Source of the DNA: Lachnospiraceae bacterium
GTDB lineage: Bacteria > Bacillota > Clostridia > Lachnospirales > Lachnospiraceae
Length of the DNA stretch: 64,000 nucleotides
NCBI GenBank assembly: GCA_024684085.1
Contig: JAIKXM010000005.1
Location: 1 to 64,000, forward strand
Direction of reading: 5' to 3'
The notes below the pieces were generated by a model that saw nothing but the letters and a program-made list of their open reading frames with translations, was not told the origin of the DNA and ran no database searches. Shown piece after piece: positions 20,295-27,171 of this stretch; positions within the stretch are counted from its first letter, which is position 1; each line of letters starts with the position of its first letter. The translations under genes were made by a program, and so were the position numbers.

Positions 20295-20917
20295 TATGCG
20301 TACACCTCCTCGATTGCTTTAACAGCATCCTGAGTAAGTAATACTGTCTTGGCATTAAGAATATCATATACATTGATCGTATTGGTAAGGCTCATCTTAC
20401 ATGTAGCAATATTTCTTGCTGACAATACAACCTTCTCATCATTCTCATTAATAACTACAAGAGCCTTGCTTGCGATCTTGAGGTTGTCAAGAACCTTCTT
20501 GAAGCTCTTTGTCTTGATCTCATCAAACTCAAGCTTGTCAACTACTACAAGGTTGCCGTTATTAAGCTTATCTGTAAGAGCGCTCTTAAGTGCTGCTCTT
20601 TTTTCCTTCTTATTAAGCTTGAAAGAATAATCTCTGGGTGTGGGAGCAAATACAACTCCACCGCCTGTCCACTGAGGAGATCTTGTAGAACCCTGTCTTG
20701 CGTGGCCTGTTCCCTTCTGTCTCCAAGGCTTTCTTCCGCCGCCTGAAACCTCTGAACGAGTCTTGGCTTTCTGTGTACCCTGACGATTATTAGCAAGCTG
20801 CTGAACAACAGACATGTGTACTAAGTGCTCATTAACTTCAACACCGAATACAGCATCGGAAAGTTCCATTGTTCCAACTTCATTACCTTCCATATTGTAA
20901 ACTGTTACGTTTGCCAT
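20294..20917 (-). CDS. rplD: 50S ribosomal protein L4
   Basis: Encodes 207 residues. The long loop with [20 protein letters not shown] reaches the exit tunnel. In E. coli L4 autoregulates the S10 operon. Whether it does here is unknown, although a structured leader precedes rpsJ. Confidence 0.97.
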   Translation of the reverse strand: MANVTVYNMEGNEVGTMELSDAVFGVEVNEHLVHMSVVQQLANNRQGTQKAKTRSEVSGGGRKPWRQKGTGHARQGSTRSPQWTGGGVVFAPTPRDYSFKLNKKEKRAALKSALTDKLNNGNLVVVDKLEFDEIKTKSFKKVLDNLKIASKALVVINENDEKVVLSARNIATCKMSLTNTINVYDILNAKTVLLTQDAVKAIEEVYA

Positions 20918-20944
20918 CTCTAATGGTCCTCCTTTCAGATATTG

Positions 20945-21628
20945 TTAAGCCTCAGCTCTTGTTGTCTCTTTGATTGTAACAAGTGCCTTCTTGGGTCCGG
21001 GAACCGCACCTTTGATAAGAAGAAGATTCTTCTCTGCGTCAACTCTTACAACTTCAAGATTCTGAACTGTAACCTTAACATGGCCCATATGACCGGGCAT
21101 ACCCTTGCCCTTGAATACTCTGCTGGGTGAAGAACATGCTCCGTTTGAACCCTGATGACGGTGGAACTTAGAGCCGTGCTTCATGGGGCCTCTGTGCTGT
21201 CCCAATCTCTTGATAGCACCCTGGAATCCCTTACCCTTGCTGATAGCTGTAGCATCGATCTTATCGCCTACTGCAAAAATGTCAGCCTTGATCTCCTGTG
21301 CAACCGCATATTCATCAGCGTTCTCGAACTTGAACTCTCTAACGAATCTCTTTGCGCTAACACCGGCCTTATTGAAATGACCCATCTCAGCCTTGTTAAC
21401 ACCGTGTCTGTGTGATACAGACTTCTTACCGGCATTATCCTTGGTTACGACTTTCTCTTTCTTCTCGCCGAAGCCAACCTGAACTGCTGAATAGCCATCG
21501 TTCTCAACTGTTTTGATCTGTGTTACGACACAAGGACCGGCCTCAAGTACTGTAACAGGTACTAATGAACCGTTCTCATCAAAGATCTGTGTCATACCGA
21601 TTTTTGTTGCTAAAATTGCTTTCTTCAT
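20945..21628 (-). CDS. rplC: 50S ribosomal protein L3
   Basis: Encodes 227 residues from [16 protein letters not shown] (ATG 21626-21628, GGAGG upstream). The W-finger-like loop region and [19 protein letters not shown] are conserved. A slightly C-terminally extended form ending KETTRAEA. Confidence 0.97.
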   Translation of the reverse strand: MKKAILATKIGMTQIFDENGSLVPVTVLEAGPCVVTQIKTVENDGYSAVQVGFGEKKEKVVTKDNAGKKSVSHRHGVNKAEMGHFNKAGVSAKRFVREFKFENADEYAVAQEIKADIFAVGDKIDATAISKGKGFQGAIKRLGQHRGPMKHGSKFHRHQGSNGACSSPSRVFKGKGMPGHMGHVKVTVQNLEVVRVDAEKNLLLIKGAVPGPKKALVTIKETTRAEA

Positions 21629-21703
21629 GTTTTCCTCCTTAACCACCTAATAGCGGAACGCTCTCGCGTTCATACCAGAAGAAGGTTTCTTGTGAATGAT
21701 TGA

Positions 21704-22024
21704 TTAGTTTTTCTTGATGTTCTTGATGTCGATGTAAACACCGGCAGGCATCTCAAGTCTCTGAAGAGTCTCAACTGTCTTCTGTGTAGGTGCAATGATG
21801 TCGATGAGTCTCTTGTGTGTTCTCTGCTCGAACTGCTCTCTCGAATCCTTGTACTTATGAACCGCTCTTAAGATAGTGATAACCTCTTTCTTGGTAGGAA
21901 GGGGTACCGGTCCACTCACCTGTGATCCGCTCTTCTTGACTGTCTCGATAATTTTTTTGGCAGATGCATCAACAAGCTGATGATCGTAAGCCTTGAGTGT
22001 GATTCTCATAACTTGGTTTGCCAT
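21704..22024 (-). CDS. rpsJ: 30S ribosomal protein S10 / NusE
   Basis: Encodes 106 residues from [19 protein letters not shown] (ATG 22022-22024, strong GGAGGCGAC upstream). First gene of the S10 operon. S10 is a 30S head protein and, with NusB, an antitermination factor. The upstream open frame is leader sequence, not protein. Confidence 0.98.
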   Translation of the reverse strand: MANQVMRITLKAYDHQLVDASAKKIIETVKKSGSQVSGPVPLPTKKEVITILRAVHKYKDSREQFEQRTHKRLIDIIAPTQKTVETLQRLEMPAGVYIDIKNIKKN

Positions 22025-22064
22025 AAAAAAAGTCGCCTCCTTTTCGCACTTTGATATTGAATAA

Positions 22065-22188
22065 GTACGACAAGCGGTGACTGTACACATTTCCGTGTGT
22101 GTCATATGATTGAACGCAATCAATCTCTGCCTTACCACGTTGTTTCTAAAAATGAATTTAGACTTTTCTTGTACAGTGACTTGTCGTC
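22065..22188 (-). ncRNA. Structured leader element of the S10 operon
   Basis: Within the roughly 255-nt untranslated leader before rpsJ, two segments about 80 nt apart are complementary: ACGACAAG followed by ACTGTAC (in 22170-22188) and GTACAGT followed by CTTGTCGT (in 22065-22088). This long-range pairing would close a large domain just upstream of the rpsJ ribosome-binding site. An autoregulatory or attenuation role is inferred. Confidence 0.5.
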
Positions 22189-22285
22189 AGTTTCTAACAT
22201 GACCTTCGCTCCACGGAAAACCTCCCGAGCCTCTCGACCCGACAGCAACCTCACGCTTCATCGCTATCATGTCACAGCACTTGAT

Positions 22286-22314
22286 ATGATACACTATCGC
22301 AATACTAATTGCAA
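22286..22314 (-). promoter_or_regulatory. Candidate sigma-A promoter of the S10-spc-alpha operon
   Basis: On the minus strand a -35 box TTGCAA (22309-22314), 17-bp spacer and -10 box TATCAT (22286-22291) lie about 260 bp upstream of rpsJ. The 386-bp gap 22025-22410 otherwise holds the leader and, near 22396-22401, a plus-strand TATAAT that may serve the divergent lipoprotein gene. Confidence 0.7.
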
Positions 22315-22410
22315 GCATTTTTTCAAGAAAAATTTGTTCATGTATTTCAGCACGCAATAAATACCGCAGATAACCTTTAATTTGATCATATTTCATCTTA
22401 TAATATAAGA

Positions 22411-23403
22411 ATGAAGGCGATGAAAAACAAGTTATTTCTTCTATTATTAATAATATGCCTGTTATGCGGATGCGGCACCGGCCGTTCAGCCGAGGGAACC
22501 TCCGACTTAGATGAGGGAACCCATGCGTCGCAACAGGACACTTCAGCTGACGGTGTATCTTCTTCGGACTCCAGTGCATCGGATATGGTAACAAGAGATA
22601 ATACACCTGTTGTTCTCGTGCCTTCAGCCCCCGGCATCAGGGTCGATGAGAATGAATACATCCGCCTCGACTATTCCAATTCAACCGAAGGATATATCAC
22701 CGCAACCTATCTTGGCAGTAACGAAAAAGTCAAATTACAGATCACCGGACCGGATGATAATATCTATACATATAATATAAGTACGGATCCCGAAGTTTTC
22801 CCCCTTACGGCAGGTTCCGGAGATTATAAGATCCAGGCCTTCGAGCATGTTATCGATTCGCAATACTCACTCGTATTTGACGGAACCGTAACAGTATCAT
22901 CAATCGATGAGTTTGCTCCATACCTGTATCCCAACCAGTATGTCTGGTTCACGGAAGATTCTGCCGCTGTTAAAAAAGGTGCCGAGCTTGCATCAGGTTG
23001 TAAAGACGACATCGAAGTGATCACTTCCATATATAATTATATAATCAGTAACATTACTTATGATTATGATGAAGCAGCAAGCGTTAAGAGCGGTTACATT
23101 CCGGATGTGGACTCGGTTCTGAGTTCGGGACGCGGTATATGTTTCGATTACGCCTCCCTTACAGCTTCCATGCTTCGCAGTCAGAGCATCCCTACCCGCC
23201 TTGAGATCGGATATGTCGGTGACACCTATCACGCATGGATCTCTACCTATGTTGATGAGATAGGATGGGTCAACGGAATAATCGAGTTCGACGGGGTCAA
23301 CTGGAGACTGATGGACCCCACTTTTGCATCATCCAACAGTGAAAAGCGCCTTAAGGAATATATCGGCGACGGCAGTAATTATATACTAAAGTTCAAGTAC
23401 TGA
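22411..23403 (+). CDS. Transglutaminase-like lipoprotein
   Basis: Encodes 330 residues. A lipoprotein signal peptide ends in the lipobox LCGC (Cys21), followed by a Ser/Asp-rich spacer. A beta-rich segment spans about residues 75-165, and a transglutaminase-like core domain spans about 195-310. The probable triad is Cys244 (GICFDYASL), His274 (TYHAWI) and Asp302 (RLMDPTF). It would be anchored on the outer face of the membrane and act as a peptidase or crosslinking enzyme. The substrate is unknown. ATG at 22420 is an alternative start. It is divergent from rpsJ and 143 bp upstream of the pilus-like cluster. Confidence 0.85.
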   Translation: MKAMKNKLFLLLLIICLLCGCGTGRSAEGTSDLDEGTHASQQDTSADGVSSSDSSASDMVTRDNTPVVLVPSAPGIRVDENEYIRLDYSNSTEGYITATYLGSNEKVKLQITGPDDNIYTYNISTDPEVFPLTAGSGDYKIQAFEHVIDSQYSLVFDGTVTVSSIDEFAPYLYPNQYVWFTEDSAAVKKGAELASGCKDDIEVITSIYNYIISNITYDYDEAASVKSGYIPDVDSVLSSGRGICFDYASLTASMLRSQSIPTRLEIGYVGDTYHAWISTYVDEIGWVNGIIEFDGVNWRLMDPTFASSNSEKRLKEYIGDGSNYILKFKY

Positions 23404-23546
23404 TACACGGAACATAATACAGTTCCTTCGGTTGCACTGCATATGCCGCTTATTAATATATCCATATGATATGGTCACCATAGATAAAGCCGGTCATGAC
23501 CATGTGATAAAAGCCAATTCCAACAATACTTACTACGAGGTATTCT

Positions 23547-24590
23547 ATGAAAAAGAAGATATTATCCAACAGAGAACTTTCATCTTTCTGCGAGCAGATG
23601 TCCATGATACTCAATTCAGGTATCACTCCGATAGACGGCCTTAATCTTATGCTGTCGGACGCGTCTGACAAATACACTGCGCAGGTTCTCTCCGACGTGA
23701 TCGAACATACCAAAGAAGGCAACGGCTTCGGCAATGCGCTTGAGGCTTCCGGTTATTTCCCCGACTATGTCATCAGTATGACCAAGATCGGCGAAGAATC
23801 CGGTTCGACCGATACCATAATGACCACTCTCGCCGACTACTACAGTCATGAAGAGAGCATCAGCGACAGCATCCGAAGCGCTGTAACCTATCCGCTGATA
23901 ATGGTCATCATGATGTTCTTCATCATAATCATTCTGATAACGAGAGTGCTTCCCCTGTTCGATCAGGTCTATCTCCAGTTAGGCGCACATATGAGCGGAC
24001 TCTCAGCCCTGCTCCTCTCTCTCGGTAAGAAACTGCAGGCCTACTCGCTCATCCTTCTTATCACACTCGCAGTCATTCTGGTGGTAGCACTTATAATATC
24101 ATTCACACCTTTTGGTCGTAACATCCTTAAAAAAATGCGAGAGAACTCATCTCTCACAAGAAATTTCTACAAGGATATAGCTTACGGACGCTTTGCCGGA
24201 GGAATGTCTCTTATGTTAAAGAGCGGTATCGGTATATTCCAGGCACTCGATATGGTGAGCCGACTTGTCAATAACGGTCCGGTGGAGGCTCAGATCAAAG
24301 ATTGCAAGCACAATATTGAAGAAGGATGCAATTTCGCTGAGGCACTCAATAAGTCCTCTATTTTTTCCAAGCTTTATTCACGTATGATCTCTGTAGGCGT
24401 GAAGACCGGCGACGTTGACAAGGTTCTTGGCAAGATAAGCAATCTGTATGAGAGGGAGACCGATCGTAAGATACAGTCCTTCATATCCATAATCGAACCG
24501 ACTCTTGTTATCATACTTTCACTTGTGGTCGGAGTTATATTGTTATCGGTTATCTTCCCGCTTCTCGGAGTTATGACAGGAATTGACTGA
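23547..24590 (+). CDS. Type II secretion / type IV pilus inner-membrane protein, GspF/PilC family
   Basis: Encodes 347 residues with two tandem GspF domains (about residues 5-130 and 205-330) and three membrane segments (near 110-140, 165-190 and 318-345). Conserved FCEQMSMILNSGITPIDGL and KIGEESGSTD belong to the first domain, and FAGGMSLMLKSGIGIFQAL to the second. GspF/PilC proteins form the membrane platform of pilus or pseudopilus assembly. The four following small genes encode membrane-anchored, partly pilin-like proteins. No assembly ATPase or prepilin peptidase gene is nearby, so those must be supplied from elsewhere if the system works. Confidence 0.9.
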   Translation: MKKKILSNRELSSFCEQMSMILNSGITPIDGLNLMLSDASDKYTAQVLSDVIEHTKEGNGFGNALEASGYFPDYVISMTKIGEESGSTDTIMTTLADYYSHEESISDSIRSAVTYPLIMVIMMFFIIIILITRVLPLFDQVYLQLGAHMSGLSALLLSLGKKLQAYSLILLITLAVILVVALIISFTPFGRNILKKMRENSSLTRNFYKDIAYGRFAGGMSLMLKSGIGIFQALDMVSRLVNNGPVEAQIKDCKHNIEEGCNFAEALNKSSIFSKLYSRMISVGVKTGDVDKVLGKISNLYERETDRKIQSFISIIEPTLVIILSLVVGVILLSVIFPLLGVMTGID

Positions 24591-24646
24591 TCGCCAGACT
24601 TTTGATCGCAGAAGTATACAGAACCCAGATGGAGGATATTGCTGAC

Positions 24647-24985
24647 ATGGGCAATTTCACTATTAAAAAAAGAAAAGCCTTCCGGCATCCAATAGCTATC
24701 ATCGTGAGTATAGTCGCAATAGTTGCGATATTCCCGGCTCTCAGATTCGAGGACAATTCGACAATCACATCCGAGAAGAAGGCCTTAAGCCAGGCCGTTG
24801 AGAGATGCATAGTCAGCTGCTACGCCGAGAACGGTTTCTACCCGCCCTCTCTCGAGTACCTTGAAGAGAATTATAATATCATATACGATCACGACATATT
24901 CTTTATTGATTACAGACCGATCGCTACCAATATATATCCTTATTTCAGTATCATAGCCAAGGGAGATTATGATGAAGGCGAATAA
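24647..24985 (+). CDS. Small membrane-anchored protein of the pilus-like cluster
   Basis: Encodes 112 residues from ATG 24647, chosen because GGAGG lies about 11 bp upstream. A TTG at 24602 would add 15 residues. A basic N-terminus (KKRKAFRHP) precedes one hydrophobic segment (about residues 12-30), then an extracytoplasmic domain with Cys residues in VERCIVSCYAENGFYPPSLEY. The FYPPSL-type stretch resembles pseudopilin-like proteins, but there is no clear prepilin cleavage motif. I do not recognise the family. Confidence 0.7.
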   Translation: MGNFTIKKRKAFRHPIAIIVSIVAIVAIFPALRFEDNSTITSEKKALSQAVERCIVSCYAENGFYPPSLEYLEENYNIIYDHDIFFIDYRPIATNIYPYFSIIAKGDYDEGE

Positions 24986-25463
24986 TAACAAAGACAGACA
25001 TTTCCATACCGTTGATATGTTATTTGTGATAGCCTTATTCTTCACATTTGCCGTATCCGCTTCTTTGCTGATCGCATTCGGGGCTAATACCTACCGCAAT
25101 ACTCTTCACAGTTTCGATGAGCATTTTACCGTAGCAACAGCAGCATCTTACCTTAAGCAGAAGATACGTCAGCACGATATTCCCGGTGGGGTCAATGTTA
25201 CCGAATTCGGCGACGGCAAGGCTCTATGCCTTCTTGATACGATTAATGACAGGAATTATATCACTTATATCTACCTTAAGGATGGATATATCAAAGAGAT
25301 CCTTGTTCCCGAAGGGGCAGATATCGTTCCCGAATCCGGTCATAATATAATCGAATCTTCCAACCTCGATATCAACTTTGTCCGTGACAATATCATCTGG
25401 ATAGGACTCGGAGATATGGAAGATTCATACTCTGATTTCGTTCTTTTACTTGAAAGCTACTGA
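24969..25463 (+). CDS. Membrane-anchored protein of the pilus-like cluster (DUF4860-like)
   Basis: Encodes 164 residues with one N-terminal membrane segment (about residues 16-38, LFVIALFFTFAVSASLLIAF) and an extracytoplasmic domain. The layout and position downstream of gspF resemble DUF4860 proteins of clostridia. The name is from memory of the family and should be searched. Its start overlaps the preceding gene by 17 bp. Confidence 0.7.
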   Translation: MMKANNNKDRHFHTVDMLFVIALFFTFAVSASLLIAFGANTYRNTLHSFDEHFTVATAASYLKQKIRQHDIPGGVNVTEFGDGKALCLLDTINDRNYITYIYLKDGYIKEILVPEGADIVPESGHNIIESSNLDINFVRDNIIWIGLGDMEDSYSDFVLLLESY

Positions 25464-25504
25464 TACTATCTTCACGGTCACCACCATATACCAAGGAGTC
25501 AGCA

Positions 25505-25867
25505 TTGAATAATTCAAAAGCAGGTTTGCTCTTACTTGAACTTACAATTTCAATATTGTTCTTCACCTTATCCTGTGTTGTTATCATCAGTCTGTTCGTA
25601 AGATCGCATAACACCACCAAGGAAGCTAACGGAATAGCAGATGCCATTGTCGTAGCAGAGAACATCGCCGAACAATATCGCTCAGGTATCATAAGTTATG
25701 AACGTCTCTCTGCAATAGAATATGACAAGTACGATGTTCTGCTGGAAGAAAACATAGATGAAGATATGTATACACTCAGTATCCATGTATTTGACAAAGA
25801 GAATTATATCAACTATTGCAATCTTGAGGTCAAAAAATACCTCCCCGAAGGAGGTATCGAACAATGA
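25505..25867 (+). CDS. Type IV pilin-like protein with class III signal
   Basis: Encodes 120 residues from a TTG start that follows a strong AAGGAG at 25492-25497. The N-terminus NNSKAGLLLLELTISILFF fits the prepilin pattern: cleavage after Gly7, Glu at +5 of the mature protein, then a hydrophobic helix. A small extracytoplasmic domain follows. It would be a minor pilin or pseudopilin. Its stop overlaps the next start (ATGA). Confidence 0.75.
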   Translation: MNNSKAGLLLLELTISILFFTLSCVVIISLFVRSHNTTKEANGIADAIVVAENIAEQYRSGIISYERLSAIEYDKYDVLLEENIDEDMYTLSIHVFDKENYINYCNLEVKKYLPEGGIEQ

Positions 25868-26271
25868 GACGTAATATATCCGGAATCAATATAGGTTCTT
25901 CTTCCCTTCTCCTTATCTTCGTAGTACTGTCTCTTGTATCCTTTGCGGTTCTCTCGCTCTCCTCAGCAACAGCCGACAGGAAGCTTGAGCAAAAGGCATT
26001 GGATCACACTTATGCATACTATAATGCCTGTAATGAAGCAGAAGAAGAATATGCGGTTTATGACAGAAAGGTTCGTGCATCCTACAGGCTTGGACTTGAA
26101 TTGCCCCAGCCCTACAGCTTCACGGAATACATCAATGACACTCAGGAATTACATGTCTGCATAGAAGCTCATGAACCCGATGAAAGCGGTAACTTAACTA
26201 CCATCACCGAGTGGCGTATAGTCAATGTCAATATTCCCGAGATCGACGAACACCTGAATGTGTTCGAATAA
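25864..26271 (+). CDS. Membrane-anchored protein, last gene of the pilus-like cluster
   Basis: Encodes 135 residues. N-terminal hydrophobic helix (about residues 12-34) followed by a charged extracytoplasmic domain rich in Glu and Tyr. Translationally coupled to the pilin-like gene by a 4-bp overlap. It lacks a Gly/Glu prepilin motif, so whether it is processed as a pilin is unclear. The stop abuts a strong bidirectional terminator. Confidence 0.7.
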   Translation: MRRNISGINIGSSSLLLIFVVLSLVSFAVLSLSSATADRKLEQKALDHTYAYYNACNEAEEEYAVYDRKVRASYRLGLELPQPYSFTEYINDTQELHVCIEAHEPDESGNLTTITEWRIVNVNIPEIDEHLNVFE

Positions 26272-26310
26272 GTAGAAGGAGCATGTTACCAGTAACATGC
26301 TCCTTCTACT
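26271..26310. terminator. Bidirectional terminator hairpin between convergent genes
   Basis: A perfect 19-bp stem (26271-26289 and 26292-26310) with a 2-nt loop lies between the convergent pilus-like and GT-D-like genes. On the minus strand it contains the last codons of the GT-D-like gene, so the hairpin is partly coding. No strong T-run follows on either side. Confidence 0.7.
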
Positions 26311-27155
26311 ATTGAGATATTATCGGGACGCTCTTCTTCAGAAGGCGTAACCCAACTATCGTTATATACTATGTCCATAAAACCCGGGAAATTCTTCCAT
26401 CTCTGTCCTATGATCCCGAACATACACTGAGTGGCACCGCCCAGATGAATGGCACCCTTCCCCATCTTCTTGATCCTTGCCGCAAGCGGATAACCATAAG
26501 CTCCACAACCAAGAACAGCCACATCAAAATCGATCTTCGAGATCTCATCACTCATCCAATCAAGTGCTTCGAACCAGTCTTTGAACCGGGGATCTTTATT
26601 GCCGGCTATCGTCTGTACCGACTTGAATACCTTAAGATCAAATTCAGGCAGGATCTGATCAGCCGGTAAGAGCTTTGCGAATATCTTCTCCCTGTTATTG
26701 GAATATTGCTTCATGATAGACTTGGCAAATGGATGAACCACCAGAACCTTCTTACCCTTTAGAGCTGCACTCCAAGGCAATTCTGTCATCTCGGTATATT
26801 TATATCTTTCCCACGGTGTAATGTATCCAAGCTTAGTTCTCTTCGGATCATTACCCCAGGCCTTAAGCAACTCGTCCTCAAACGCCATATCCCAGGTTGC
26901 CTGAATATCAACCTGTTCAGTTGCCTTCTTCATCTCCTCACAGAATCTCTTCTGCAGGAACAGATTATTCGGGAAAAACCCGCCTGAATCATGAAGAAGA
27001 TTGACCATGTGATAACGATGCCTCAGATTACATCTGTGCTTGATATAAGCCTCCATCATAAGCATCTCGGAATTACCGTAACGTCCAACCATAAAAGGCT
27101 TTCCTTCCTCTATGTACCTGGCCATAAGTATGGCCGTTTCATTGATATCTAACAT
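26286..27155 (-). CDS. Possible GT-D fold glycosyltransferase
   Basis: Encodes 289 residues, no signal peptide or membrane segment, so cytosolic. The N-terminal FMVGRYGNSEMLMM and the later DVAVLGCGAYGYPLAARIKKMGKGAIHLGG resemble the RFGDGE-like and nucleotide-sugar-binding segments of the GT-D (formerly DUF1792) family. A conserved-looking LVVHPFAKSI lies in the middle. The assignment is by pattern only. It follows the subtilase-vWA gene by 16 bp and would be the last gene of that unit. Its last codons lie within a terminator hairpin. Confidence 0.55.
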   Translation of the reverse strand: MLDINETAILMARYIEEGKPFMVGRYGNSEMLMMEAYIKHRCNLRHRYHMVNLLHDSGGFFPNNLFLQKRFCEEMKKATEQVDIQATWDMAFEDELLKAWGNDPKRTKLGYITPWERYKYTEMTELPWSAALKGKKVLVVHPFAKSIMKQYSNNREKIFAKLLPADQILPEFDLKVFKSVQTIAGNKDPRFKDWFEALDWMSDEISKIDFDVAVLGCGAYGYPLAARIKKMGKGAIHLGGATQCMFGIIGQRWKNFPGFMDIVYNDSWVTPSEEERPDNISIVEGACYW

Positions 27156-27171
27156 CTAAATAACCTTTCCT

